64,000 nt of DNA, from positions 62,001-126,000 of the forward strand of contig NZ_FUHU01000026.1 in NCBI RefSeq assembly GCF_900163565.1. Reading direction: 5' to 3'. This document shows positions 7,994-15,747 of this stretch, piece by piece. The notes under the pieces were generated by a model. The model did no database searches, was not told where the DNA came from, and saw nothing but the letters and a program-made list of their open reading frames with translations. This DNA comes from Agrococcus casei LMG 22410. GTDB taxonomy: Bacteria > Actinomycetota > Actinomycetes > Actinomycetales > Microbacteriaceae. How positions within the stretch are numbered: the first letter of the stretch is position 1; each line of letters starts with the position of its first letter. Position numbers and translations under genes: made by a program.

Positions 7994-8581
7994 ATGCGAT
8001 CAATGAGAAGGGTCGGTCTGACCCTGCTGGTGCTTGCTCTGGCATGTACGTCGGCCTGCACTTCCGGTGTGCTGGCGGAAGGCGACACCACGGCATCACC
8101 TCCCGAGGCTGCAGAAGCGGCTGAGACTGCTGCTGAGAGTCCTGCCGCGTCATCGGAGGGCCCAGCGACGCCGACTGCGGCCGACGACGGGGACGAGAGT
8201 GCATCCGAGCCCGAGAGCCAGGTTGAGAGCGTCGGCCAGGCATGCTCCGACGAAGACTCCGGCTACGTCACCAGCCCGCCTGCCCTGCTTGCCGAGCTCT
8301 CGGTGCCGTTCTATCCCTGTGTCAAGGAGATGACGGCGATGCCGGGATCAGATCCGCTCTTCGTCGGCGAGTACGACACGGATCACGAGATGATCATCGT
8401 CGAGATGGAGATCGTGAACCAGTTCGACGCATCTGACTGGATCGTCACCGAGCGCACGGTAGAAGGCGACAATGCCATCACGCACGCTCAGAAGCCCGGC
8501 TACGAGCTTGTGGTCGTGATCGGTCCGAGCCGAACCGATGCAGCTGCCGCGAGCGTGCACTACACGCTTCGCGAACAGTGA
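7994..8581 (+). CDS. Predicted secreted lipoprotein, unknown function
   Basis: A 195-residue protein from ATG 7994, chosen because AAGAGGAG lies 8 nt upstream; a frame-open upstream start at 7931 would put 21 non-signal residues before the signal peptide. Signal peptide with two possible lipobox cysteines (LALAC and TSAC, residues about 16-20), then about 60 residues of Ala/Glu/Ser/Pro-rich linker, then a C-terminal domain of about 100 residues with a Cys pair (QAC...YPC). No family recognised. It follows the SARP regulator in the same direction with a 90-base gap. Confidence 0.85.
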   Translation: MRSMRRVGLTLLVLALACTSACTSGVLAEGDTTASPPEAAEAAETAAESPAASSEGPATPTAADDGDESASEPESQVESVGQACSDEDSGYVTSPPALLAELSVPFYPCVKEMTAMPGSDPLFVGEYDTDHEMIIVEMEIVNQFDASDWIVTERTVEGDNAITHAQKPGYELVVVIGPSRTDAAAASVHYTLREQ

Positions 8582-8626
8582 CCGGCCCCTGCTCGCCTCG
8601 TGCTCACCCGGCTGCAGGGGCATGGC

Positions 8627-8632
8627 TAGGAT
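8627..8632 (+). promoter_or_regulatory. Leaderless -10 box (TAGGAT) for the DUF2469 gene
   Basis: TAGGAT ends 6 nt before GTG 8639; no Shine-Dalgarno sequence is present at a usable distance. Confidence 0.55.
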
Positions 8633-8638
8633 TGAAGC

Positions 8639-8962
8639 GTGGAACCAGAGGACATCGACGACTACGACCGTGAGGTCGAGTTGCAGCTGTTTCGCGAGTA
8701 TCGCGATGTGGCAGGGATGTTCCGCTACGTCATCGAGACAGAGCGACGGTTCTATCTGGCGAACTCGGTCAATCTGACGCGTCACGACGCCGGAACCGAC
8801 TTCTACTTCGAGATCGAGCTGACTGACGTCTGGGTCTGGGACATCTATCGGGCTGACAGGTTCGTGAAGTCCGTGCGAGTGCTCACGTTCAAAGACGTCA
8901 ACGTCGAAGAGCTGCAGTCCAGAGAGATCGAGCTGCCGCAAGACCTCTCGCTCGAGGAGTAG
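8639..8962 (+). CDS. DUF2469 family protein
   Basis: A 107-residue acidic protein of a family conserved across actinobacteria and almost always near rnhB and yraN. The family core is plain: ELQLFREYRDVAGMFRYVIE, ETERRFYLANSV, TDVWVWDIYRADRFVKSV and TFKDVNVEEL. The biochemical role is not known to me. GTG 8639 gives the usual N-terminus (MEPEDIDDYDREVEL). The 86 bases between this gene and yraN carry a duplicated box also found upstream of comEA. Confidence 0.93.
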   Translation: MEPEDIDDYDREVELQLFREYRDVAGMFRYVIETERRFYLANSVNLTRHDAGTDFYFEIELTDVWVWDIYRADRFVKSVRVLTFKDVNVEELQSREIELPQDLSLEE

Positions 8963-8971
8963 CCCCGCACG

Positions 8972-9000
8972 CTCTCCACAGGTGCCGACTCTGCACAGCC
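8972..9000 (+). promoter_or_regulatory. Duplicated CTCT(C/G)CACAG box upstream of yraN-comM-dprA
   Basis: CTCTCCACAG (8972-8981) and CTCTGCACAG (8989-8998) are spaced 17 bp start to start. The second copy lies in the 14-base string GACTCTGCACAGCC (8987-9000), which is identical to the one at 60502-60515 upstream of comEA. The second copy ends 51 bp before the predicted leaderless start at 9049, as expected for an activator site just upstream of the -35 region. Confidence 0.7.
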
Positions 9001-9036
9001 AGCAGCCGGAGCTGGTGACTCCGGTGTTCGCTCGCC

Positions 9037-9042
9037 GATGCT
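9037..9042 (+). promoter_or_regulatory. Weak -10 box (GATGCT) before yraN
   Basis: GATGCT ends 6 nt before GTG 9049. It is a poor match to TANNNT, which fits a promoter that needs an activator bound at the upstream duplicated box. Confidence 0.4.
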
Positions 9043-9048
9043 GTGCTT

Positions 9049-9402
9049 GTGAAGGATCGAGCACAGACAGGCAGAATCGGCGAAGACCTGGCCGCAGAGC
9101 ACCTTGAGCGACAGGGCTATCAGATCATCGATCGCAACTGGCGCTGTTCGCTGGGCGAGCTCGACATCGTCGCGTTCGCAGGAGGCCTCACCGTCGCGGT
9201 CGAGGTCAAGACACGGCGGAGCGCCCGCTTCGGGCCCCCGCTGGAGGCGATCACCGAAGAGAAGCTGGCTCGGCTGCGCCTGCTGGCAGTCGAGTGGATG
9301 CGGGCGCACGATCGCCGGGGACGCATCCGTCTCGACGCCATCGGCATCGAGCTGAAGCCCGAGGGCCGGGCGCGAATCCAGCACGTCGAGGCGATGTCGT
9401 GA
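9049..9402 (+). CDS. yraN: YraN family protein (UPF0102), nuclease-like fold
   Basis: UPF0102 proteins have a restriction-endonuclease-like fold and lie with comM and dprA in many genomes; their exact role in DNA processing is unclear. Core motifs: GRIGEDLAAEHLERQGY, NWRCSLGELDIVA and VAVEVKTRRS, giving the acidic-plus-EVK active-site pattern. GTG 9049 is preferred over GTG 9043 because a -10-like box ends 6 nt before it; it gives 117 residues. The stop overlaps the comM start (GTGA), so yraN, comM and dprA form a coupled unit. Confidence 0.93.
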   Translation: MKDRAQTGRIGEDLAAEHLERQGYQIIDRNWRCSLGELDIVAFAGGLTVAVEVKTRRSARFGPPLEAITEEKLARLRLLAVEWMRAHDRRGRIRLDAIGIELKPEGRARIQHVEAMS

Positions 9403-10919
9403 CGATCGGCCGCGCCACCAGCATCGCCCTGCACGGGCTCGAAGGCACCCTGGTTCCCGTCGAGGCCGATGTGCTGCAGGGCCTCCCGAAAGTGCACATG
9501 GTGGGAATGCCGGATGCGTCAGTGCGGCAGTCGCAGCATCGCACCTGGAGCGCGATGCGGCACTCGGGCTTCACGCCGCCTGAGACGAAGGTGGTCATCA
9601 ACCTGACACCCGCGTCTCTGCCCAAAGCAGGCTCGCACTTCGACCTCGCCATCGCCATTGCGCTGCTTCGAGCAAGCAGAGTCGTGCCCGAGGAGGAGTC
9701 TGAGTCGACCGTGTGCATCGGCGAGCTGGGACTCGACGGCAGGCTTCGTCCGTCGAGGGGAGTGCTGCCGATGGTGCTCGCTGCGCAGCGATGCGGCATC
9801 GCCCGGGTTGTGGTGCCCTCGGCCAACGTGCCCGAAGCAGAGCTCGTCGACGACGTGAGCGTCATCGGCGCTGCGTCCCTCGCACATGCGGCGAGCGCGC
9901 TCGGGGCTGACATCGCTCCGTACCCGGTCGAGGCGATCCGCTTCGACGAGGTCGAGGAGGCTGAGTCGCAGAGGCTCGACATGGTCGACGTCCTGGGCAA
10001 TGAGGCCGCGATCGCAGCACTCGAGCTCGCTGCCGCCGGCAGGCATCACATGATCATGGTCGGCCCGCCAGGGGCAGGCAAGACCATGCTCGCGGCACGT
10101 CTGCCGACGATCCTTCCGGAGCTGACGACCGAACAGGCCCTCGAAGCGGCGTCCGTGCGTTCGCTGACAAGCGAGAGGCCGAGCGACCGGCTCGACCTGT
10201 CTCCTCCGTTCGAGAGCCCGCACCACTCCTCGACAGCTGCGTCGCTGATCGGAGGCGGAAGCGCCGGGCAGATTCGTCCTGGTGCTGCCGTGCGAGCAGG
10301 TCACGGTGTGCTGTTCCTCGATGAGGCACCCGAGTTTCCGAGGTCGGTGCTCGACATGCTGCGCCAGCCGATCGAGTCGGGCGAAGTCGTGATCCATCGC
10401 GCACGGGGAGTCGCTCGCTTTCCGGCGAGCTTCCAGCTCGTCATGGCGGCCAACCCGTGTCCGTGCGGCAAGCTCGGCAACGGAGACTGCACCTGCAGCT
10501 CCCGAGAGCGAATGTCGTACTTCTCGCGACTCTCTGGCCCGCTCATGGACCGCATCGACCTGCAGGTGCGCGTCTCGAGGCTGAGCAGCGTCAGCCGATC
10601 GGCGGCGCAGCCCTCGGCAACGAGCAACGAGATTCGGGCGCGCGTGCTCGAAGCCCGAGCCAGAGCGAGTCATCGCCTGTGCGACACCCCCTGGCGCGCA
10701 ATGGGCGAGGTGTCCGGCACGTGGCTGCGGAAGACCCATCCGCTGGCCCAGGGCGAGACGAAGGCCATCGACACGGCGCTCGAACGAGGGCTCATCACCA
10801 TGCGTGGATACGACCGGATCCTTCGCATGGCCTGGACCACAGCCGATCTTGACTCGGCACCTGCTCCGACGAGCGCGCACCTGGCTCGCTCCCTTGCATT
10901 CAGAAAGGCACTGCAATGA
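9399..10919 (+). CDS. comM: ComM, Mg-chelatase-like AAA+ helicase for transformation
   Basis: ComM is a hexameric DNA helicase that extends branch migration when incoming single-stranded DNA is integrated during natural transformation. The 506-residue product has the family's N-terminal ChlI-like domain (about 1-190), AAA core with Walker A GPPGAGKTML (about 223), Walker B GVLFLDEAPEF (about 303), a Cys-rich loop ANPCPCGKLGNGDCTCS (about 350) and the C-terminal Mg-chelatase domain. GTG 9399 overlaps the yraN stop by 4 bases and gives the expected IALHGLEG start. It also overlaps dprA by 4 bases. Confidence 0.96.
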   Translation: MTIGRATSIALHGLEGTLVPVEADVLQGLPKVHMVGMPDASVRQSQHRTWSAMRHSGFTPPETKVVINLTPASLPKAGSHFDLAIAIALLRASRVVPEEESESTVCIGELGLDGRLRPSRGVLPMVLAAQRCGIARVVVPSANVPEAELVDDVSVIGAASLAHAASALGADIAPYPVEAIRFDEVEEAESQRLDMVDVLGNEAAIAALELAAAGRHHMIMVGPPGAGKTMLAARLPTILPELTTEQALEAASVRSLTSERPSDRLDLSPPFESPHHSSTAASLIGGGSAGQIRPGAAVRAGHGVLFLDEAPEFPRSVLDMLRQPIESGEVVIHRARGVARFPASFQLVMAANPCPCGKLGNGDCTCSSRERMSYFSRLSGPLMDRIDLQVRVSRLSSVSRSAAQPSATSNEIRARVLEARARASHRLCDTPWRAMGEVSGTWLRKTHPLAQGETKAIDTALERGLITMRGYDRILRMAWTTADLDSAPAPTSAHLARSLAFRKALQ

Positions 10920-12154
10920 CTGCACGCAGCTCTGGCGTCCGCGGAATCTTCTCCGACAGCGAGGCCGTAGACCTTGCGAGCCCGCTCTCGGGCCCCCACG
11001 CGCGGCTCGATCCGCATCGTGCGCAGGAGGTGGCAGCCAGGGCGTGCTGGACATCCGTCGTCGAGCCCGGCGATGCATTCGGAGGCGTCGTGCGTGACGT
11101 GCTGGGCGCCGTCGAATCGCTCGAGCTGCTGGTGCGCGGCGCAGACCGGGCCGAATGGCTGCAGCGGCTCGGCTCCGAAGACCAGCAGGTCGTCGAGGGG
11201 CTGCAGGATGCGCTGAGCAGGTGGACGCCGAGGGTGCAGCCGGCCGCGTTCCGGCGGGTGATGCAGCAGGGAGCTCGCTGGCAGCAGCGTCTGATTCTGC
11301 CTGATGACGAGCACTGGCCGTCGCAGCTTGACGATCTCGGCATGAATACGCCGGCCGCGCTGTGGGTCAGGGGAGATCCCGCCAAGGTCGGCAGCCTGGC
11401 GTCGTCAGTGGCGCTGGTCGGTTCTCGAGCCGCCACGGCCTACGGAACAGAGGTCACAGCCGAACTGGCCGAGCGCGCATCCGGCGCCGGAATCGCTGTC
11501 GTGTCGGGCGGCGCCTTCGGAATCGACGCCGCTGCGCATCGCGTCGTCCTCGCTGCGGGAGGCGAGACCGTGTGCGTCCTGGCGGGTGGGCTCGACCGCT
11601 TCTACCCGTCGGCACACCAGCAGCTGATCGAGAGAATCGAAGACAAGGGTGCGGTCGTGGCCGAGGTTCCGAGCGGGGTGCCACCAGCTCGTTGGCGCTT
11701 CTTGGCTCGTAACAGGGTCATCGCCGCGCTCGTCCCAGCGACGATCGTGGTGGAGGCAGGCCGCAGGTCTGGCGCCATCAACACGGCGGGCCATGCGGCT
11801 GCGCTCGGCCGCCAGCTCGGTGCCGTCCCGGGGCCGGTCACGAGCGGAACGAGCACCGGCTGCCACCGTCTGCTTCGCGAGTACTCGGCAGAGGTGATCG
11901 AAGGCGGTGATGATCTCGTGCGCCTCGTGCACGGGGAGCAGGCCGAAGATGCGGTGCTCGACGTGGTCGGTGCTGAAGAGGTCAGGATTCTGGATGCGCT
12001 CAGCATTCGCCAGGCGCGTTCGTCATCCGAGGTTGCGCAGCTGGCAGGCCTGTCGCACGATCAGGTGCTCGGCGGCCTCGGGCTGCTCGAGCTGGCAGGG
12101 AGCGTGCGGTCAAGGCCCGACGGATTCGTCAAGACGCGTGGCACGAGTGCATGA
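10916..12154 (+). CDS. dprA: DNA-processing protein DprA
   Basis: DprA loads RecA on incoming single-stranded DNA during transformation. The product is 412 residues, with a poorly conserved N-terminal region of about 130 residues, the Rossmann core (VALVGSRAAT, VVSGGAFGIDAAAH, VCVLAGGLDRFYPS, FLARNRVIAAL, VEAGRRSGAINTA), and a C-terminal winged helix (about 345-410) such as binds RecA or DNA. The ATGA overlap with comM implies translational coupling. The next gene, 25 bases on, has its own leaderless promoter signal. Confidence 0.96.
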   Translation: MTARSSGVRGIFSDSEAVDLASPLSGPHARLDPHRAQEVAARACWTSVVEPGDAFGGVVRDVLGAVESLELLVRGADRAEWLQRLGSEDQQVVEGLQDALSRWTPRVQPAAFRRVMQQGARWQQRLILPDDEHWPSQLDDLGMNTPAALWVRGDPAKVGSLASSVALVGSRAATAYGTEVTAELAERASGAGIAVVSGGAFGIDAAAHRVVLAAGGETVCVLAGGLDRFYPSAHQQLIERIEDKGAVVAEVPSGVPPARWRFLARNRVIAALVPATIVVEAGRRSGAINTAGHAAALGRQLGAVPGPVTSGTSTGCHRLLREYSAEVIEGGDDLVRLVHGEQAEDAVLDVVGAEEVRILDALSIRQARSSSEVAQLAGLSHDQVLGGLGLLELAGSVRSRPDGFVKTRGTSA

Positions 12155-12167
12155 CGGAGGCCGCCGG

Positions 12168-12173
12168 TAGCAT
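12168..12173 (+). promoter_or_regulatory. Leaderless -10 box (TAGCAT) for the phosphoesterase gene
   Basis: TAGCAT ends 6 nt before ATG 12180, with no ribosome binding site at a usable distance. Confidence 0.5.
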
Positions 12174-12179
12174 CGGAGC

Positions 12180-13088
12180 ATGAGCTTTGGGAAGCATCCG
12201 GCGCCACTGACGACGCTCGCCCATTTCACCGACACGCATCTGCTGGCAGGGGGCGGTCTGCTCGGCCGCTCCATCGACACGGATGCGCGGCTCGTCGAAT
12301 CGCTCGACCGGCTTCGCGAGACGGTGCGGGGGCAGGAAGCCCCGCTTGCCGCACTGATCGTCTCGGGCGACATCACTGACCTGGCCGAACCCGAAGCGTA
12401 CGCCCGCGCGCTGCAGTTGCTCGACACAGCCGCCGATGAGCTCGGTGCGCAGCTCATCGTGACGCCCGGCAACCACGACGAGCGGCCGCCGATGGCAGAG
12501 CACCTGCTCGGCCTCGAGGCTTCTGAGGCGCCCCTCGATGCAGTGCACGATCTCGGCGGGCTCCGCGTCATATCGCTCGACTCCACCCTGCCCGGCTACC
12601 ACCATGGCGGCTTCGATCAGGGGCAGGCAGAGTGGCTCCGCGAGCAGCTGCGCATGCCTGCGCCCCTCGGCACGGTCATCGTGATGCACCATCCGCCTGT
12701 TCCGTACAGGACCGATGTCATGCGGCTGCTCGAATTCGTCGACGATGACGAGCTCGCCGACATCGTGCGCGACACCGACGTGCGGCTCATCCTGGCGGGG
12801 CATCTGCATGTCGTCGGCGGCGGAACATGCGGGGGAGTGCCGGTCTCGGTGGCCGGTGCGATCAGCTATGTCGACGACCTCACGGTGAGCCCGGAGTCGA
12901 TGCGCGGCATCGACGATGCCCAGGCATTCTCGCTTGTCGAGGTCTATGCCGAGACGATCACCCACTGGAGCGTGCAGTCGAGAGCCTACGAGGGCACGAG
13001 CCCGCTGCCTTCATCGCTGCTCGCGAAGCTCGCTTCCATGCCTGATGACGAGCGACGCGAGGCATTCAGTCGAAAGTCTCCTGCATGA
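12180..13088 (+). CDS. Calcineurin-like (CpdA-type) metallophosphoesterase
   Basis: A 302-residue dinuclear-metal phosphoesterase of the CpdA/Icc group, which includes 3',5'-cAMP phosphodiesterases. All metal-ligand motifs are present in order: D-T-H in HFTDTHLL (about 18), GDITD (about 62), GNHDE (about 99), HHPP (about 170) and GHLHVVGGG (about 206). The substrate cannot be told from sequence. It overlaps xerC by 4 bases, so the two are cotranscribed. Confidence 0.9.
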   Translation: MSFGKHPAPLTTLAHFTDTHLLAGGGLLGRSIDTDARLVESLDRLRETVRGQEAPLAALIVSGDITDLAEPEAYARALQLLDTAADELGAQLIVTPGNHDERPPMAEHLLGLEASEAPLDAVHDLGGLRVISLDSTLPGYHHGGFDQGQAEWLREQLRMPAPLGTVIVMHHPPVPYRTDVMRLLEFVDDDELADIVRDTDVRLILAGHLHVVGGGTCGGVPVSVAGAISYVDDLTVSPESMRGIDDAQAFSLVEVYAETITHWSVQSRAYEGTSPLPSSLLAKLASMPDDERREAFSRKSPA

Positions 13089-13975
13089 GAATCGATGCGG
13101 CGATCGATGCGTTCGCAGACGAGCTGCTGCGCCAGCGCGGACTCTCCGAGAACACGGTTCGCGGCTATCGCAGCGACCTGCGGTCACTTGCAGACCATCT
13201 CGACGGACTCGGCTTGCACGAGGTTCCGCCCCTGCCTATCGACGCCCTCCGAGACTGGCTGTACGAATCGAGCGAGGCAGGGCTCGCTTCCACGACGCTG
13301 GCGCGCAGATCTGCTTCGGTGCGGCAGTTCTCAGCGTGGCTCGATCTCGAAGGCTCAGAGGCGGCGCGGCTCAAGACGCCGAAGCGCGGCGGCAGGCTTC
13401 CCCGGGTGGTCAGCCACGAGGGCATCGGCCAGCTGCTCACGACGCTCGAGGGCCTGGCAGACGAGGGCCGCCCATCCGACGTCCGCAACCTGGCGGTGTT
13501 CGAGCTGCTCTATGCGAGCGCGGTGCGCGTCAGCGAGCTCACAGGCCTCGACATCGACGACGTCGATCTGAACAGGCTCACGATCCGCGTCACAGGAAAG
13601 GGCGATCGGGATCGCGTCGTGCCGTTCGGCCGACCCGCCTTCGACGCCCTCGCGGGCTGGCTGGCCGCAAGACCCGAGCTCGCGACGCAGAAGAGCGGCC
13701 CGGCACTCTTTCTCGGAGCTCGAGGAGGCCGTCTTGGCACACGACAGGTGCGCGAGCTTGTTGCCGGGCTGCTGCAGGAGGTCCCCGGGTCAGGGCCCAC
13801 CGGGCCACACACCCTTCGACATACCGCTGCGACGCATCTGCTCGATGGGGGTGCTGACCTCAGGGCTGTTCAGGAGATGCTGGGCCATGCCAGTCTCGGA
13901 ACGACGCAGATCTACACGCATGTCTCTTTCGAGAGGCTCGCTTCGTCGTACAAGTCCGCGCATCCGCGCGCGTGA
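13085..13975 (+). CDS. xerC: Tyrosine recombinase XerC
   Basis: Resolves chromosome dimers at dif with XerD. The 296-residue product has the N-terminal SAM-like core-binding domain and the catalytic domain with all active residues: Arg in YASAVRVSELTGL (about 147), Lys in VTGKGDRDR (about 172), HTLRHTAATHLL (about 240) and the LGHASLGTTQIYTH tyrosine near residue 279. Its place beside dprA and before rpsB is the usual housekeeping xerC location, so it is not a phage integrase. Its last 116 bases overlap the 3' end of the opposite-strand M23 peptidase gene. Confidence 0.95.
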   Translation: MRIDAAIDAFADELLRQRGLSENTVRGYRSDLRSLADHLDGLGLHEVPPLPIDALRDWLYESSEAGLASTTLARRSASVRQFSAWLDLEGSEAARLKTPKRGGRLPRVVSHEGIGQLLTTLEGLADEGRPSDVRNLAVFELLYASAVRVSELTGLDIDDVDLNRLTIRVTGKGDRDRVVPFGRPAFDALAGWLAARPELATQKSGPALFLGARGGRLGTRQVRELVAGLLQEVPGSGPTGPHTLRHTAATHLLDGGADLRAVQEMLGHASLGTTQIYTHVSFERLASSYKSAHPRA

Positions 13976-14501
13976 ACCAAGCGCGATCAGAGCGGCCCGG
14001 GTCACCCAGCGGCAGGAGCACGGGGCGCTCCAATCGAAGCCACATCATCGGATCCTGATATTCGTCGTCGACCCTGACGCCGAAGTGCAGGCATGACCCG
14101 CAGCCCGCATGCACCCCTTCGATCACGGCAATCGGCTGGCCGGCAGACACTGCATCGCCTTCTGCGACGAGCGGGTGCACCGGCTCGTAGCTCGTGATGG
14201 TCGTGCCGTCTGCATGTGCGACCGAGACGACGCCGCGACTGACGATCTGGCCGGCATGATGCACGACCCCGTCGGCGACAGCGGTGACCACGGCTCCCTG
14301 AGCCGCGCGGATGTCTGCACCCCTGTGGCCTGCAGACCACGGCTGCGGCGGCTTCTCGAAGGCACGAGCCACCGCGCGCGAGTCGACCGGCCACGGCCAC
14401 TGCTCGTCTGCGACGACCTGTTGCGAGGCACCCAGTTGAGAGGCACCTGTGATGCCGGCAAGCAGAGCTGCTGTGATCAGCGCGGTGACGATTCGATGCA
14501 T
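13860..14501 (-). CDS. Secreted M23-family (LytM) peptidase
   Basis: Predicted peptidoglycan endopeptidase or its catalytically inactive relative. The 213-residue product has a signal peptide (about 1-31), then a single M23 domain: WSAGHRGADIRA supplies the first metal-ligand His and Asp, followed by GAVVTAVADGVVHHAG, and CLHFGVRVDDEYQDPMMWL with the LHFGVR motif near the end. The frame continues for about 50 basic, low-similarity residues, antisense to the conserved end of xerC. In known relatives the domain usually ends near PVLLPLG, so this tail is odd. ATG 14501 directly begins the signal peptide. Confidence 0.88.
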   Translation of the reverse strand: MHRIVTALITAALLAGITGASQLGASQQVVADEQWPWPVDSRAVARAFEKPPQPWSAGHRGADIRAAQGAVVTAVADGVVHHAGQIVSRGVVSVAHADGTTITSYEPVHPLVAEGDAVSAGQPIAVIEGVHAGCGSCLHFGVRVDDEYQDPMMWLRLERPVLLPLGDPGRSDRAWFTRADARTCTTKRASRKRHACRSASFRDWHGPASPEQP

Positions 14502-14629
14502 GCGACCACAACAGCACAGCGCACCCGCCGGCACCGTGACTTCTGGTTCAATGTGGACAACGGATGCGGTGGAGAGCGTCGATCGCGCACGCCCGGCGCG
14601 GATTGCAGCAGCAGAAGCTCGGCCTCGTG

Positions 14630-14796
14630 TAGAATCGTATCCAGCACCTCGAATGAGGTGACTTCGCGCGCCCGAACAGGTGGCGGTCTCACGGTTCCGA
14701 ATGCTGTCTCTGACAGTGATCGGCGAGGCTGACTCCCGGACGCCAGGGGGAGAGCAGAACGCCCTCCCGATCAAACCCAGAGAAAAGAGAACCATC
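14630..14796 (+). promoter_or_regulatory. rpsB promoter -10 and about 155-nt 5' leader
   Basis: TAGAAT at 14630-14635 is a good -10; no clear -35 at 17 bp. The leader contains two inverted repeats: CACCTC-GAAT-GAGGTG (14645-14660) at the likely transcript start and GGGAG (14748-14752) with CTCCC (14764-14768). S2 is known in other bacteria to repress its own mRNA through the leader, so these may be autoregulatory structures. The remaining bases back to 14502 hold no gene. Confidence 0.5.
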
Positions 14797-15699
14797 ATGG
14801 CCGTAGTAACCACGCGCCAGCTGCTCGACGCAGGTGTCCACTTCGGACACCAGACTCGCCGCTGGAACCCGAAAATGAAGCGCTTCATCTTCACCGAGCG
14901 CTCGGGCATCTACATCATCGACCTGCAGAAGTCGCTCGCCTACATCGACAGCGCCTACGACTTCGTCCGCGAGACCGTCGCGCACGGCGGCAGCGTCCTG
15001 TTCGTCGGCACCAAGAAGCAGGCTCAGGAGGCCATCGCTGAGCAGGCAACCCGCGTCGGCCAGCCGTACGTCAACCAGCGCTGGCTCGGTGGTCTGCTGA
15101 CCAACTTCCAGACCGTGTCGAAGCGCCTCGCTCGCATGAAGGAGCTCGAGGAGCTCGACTTCGAGAACATCGCCACCAGCGGTTTCACGAAGAAGGAGAT
15201 GCTGATCAAGCACCGCGAGCTCACCAAGCTCCACAAGTCGCTCGGCGGCATCCGCAACCTCACGAAGACGCCCAGCGCCGTCTGGATCGTCGACATGAAC
15301 AAGGAGCACCTGGCGATCGACGAGGCCAAGAAGCTCGGCATCCCCGTCATCTCCATCCTCGACACCAACTGCGACCCCGACGACTCGCAGTACCCCATCC
15401 CCGGCAACGACGACGCAATCCGCTCGGTGGCTCTGCTGACCAAGCTGATCGCTGACGCGGCAGCCGAGGGTCTGCAGCAGCGTCACTCGGGCAGCGACGA
15501 GGTCGAGCCCATGGCTGAGTGGGAGCGCGAGCTGCTCGACGCTGAGACCACGTCGAAGGAAGAAGCGCCTGCTGCTGAAGAGGCTCCGGCTGCCGAGACA
15601 CCTGCCGCTGAAGAAGCACCCGCTGAGGAGGCCGCTGCACCTGCAGAGGCTCCCGCAGAAGAGGCGCCCGCTGCAGACGCAGCCGCTGAATCCAACTGA
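14797..15699 (+). CDS. rpsB: 30S ribosomal protein S2
   Basis: S2 joins late in 30S assembly and is needed for S1 binding. The 300-residue product shows the family from [25 protein letters not shown] through [18 protein letters not shown] and [13 protein letters not shown]. After residue about 240 comes a 60-residue tail of Ala, Glu and Pro repeats (EEAPAAE-like), a common feature of actinobacterial S2. ATG 14797 is the family start. The following tsf is 48 bases away. Confidence 0.97.
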   Translation: MAVVTTRQLLDAGVHFGHQTRRWNPKMKRFIFTERSGIYIIDLQKSLAYIDSAYDFVRETVAHGGSVLFVGTKKQAQEAIAEQATRVGQPYVNQRWLGGLLTNFQTVSKRLARMKELEELDFENIATSGFTKKEMLIKHRELTKLHKSLGGIRNLTKTPSAVWIVDMNKEHLAIDEAKKLGIPVISILDTNCDPDDSQYPIPGNDDAIRSVALLTKLIADAAAEGLQQRHSGSDEVEPMAEWERELLDAETTSKEEAPAAEEAPAAETPAAEEAPAEEAAAPAEAPAEEAPAADAAAESN

Positions 15700-15701
15700 T
15701 C

Positions 15702-15735
15702 GTTCGACTCAACACACAGTTCGACTCAACACATA
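15702..15735 (+). repeat. 17-bp tandem duplication in the rpsB-tsf spacer
   Basis: GTTCGACTCAACACACA is followed directly by GTTCGACTCAACACATA; the units match at 16 of 17 bases. The repeat fills most of the spacer and ends just before the tsf ribosome binding site AGGGAGG. Confidence 0.8.
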
Positions 15736-15747
15736 GGGAGGGCCATC

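Noticed and set aside
13085-13975. Integrase-like gene as a sign of a mobile element
   Set aside because: The position between dprA and rpsB and the full XerC motif set mark the housekeeping recombinase; no attachment repeats or phage genes are near.
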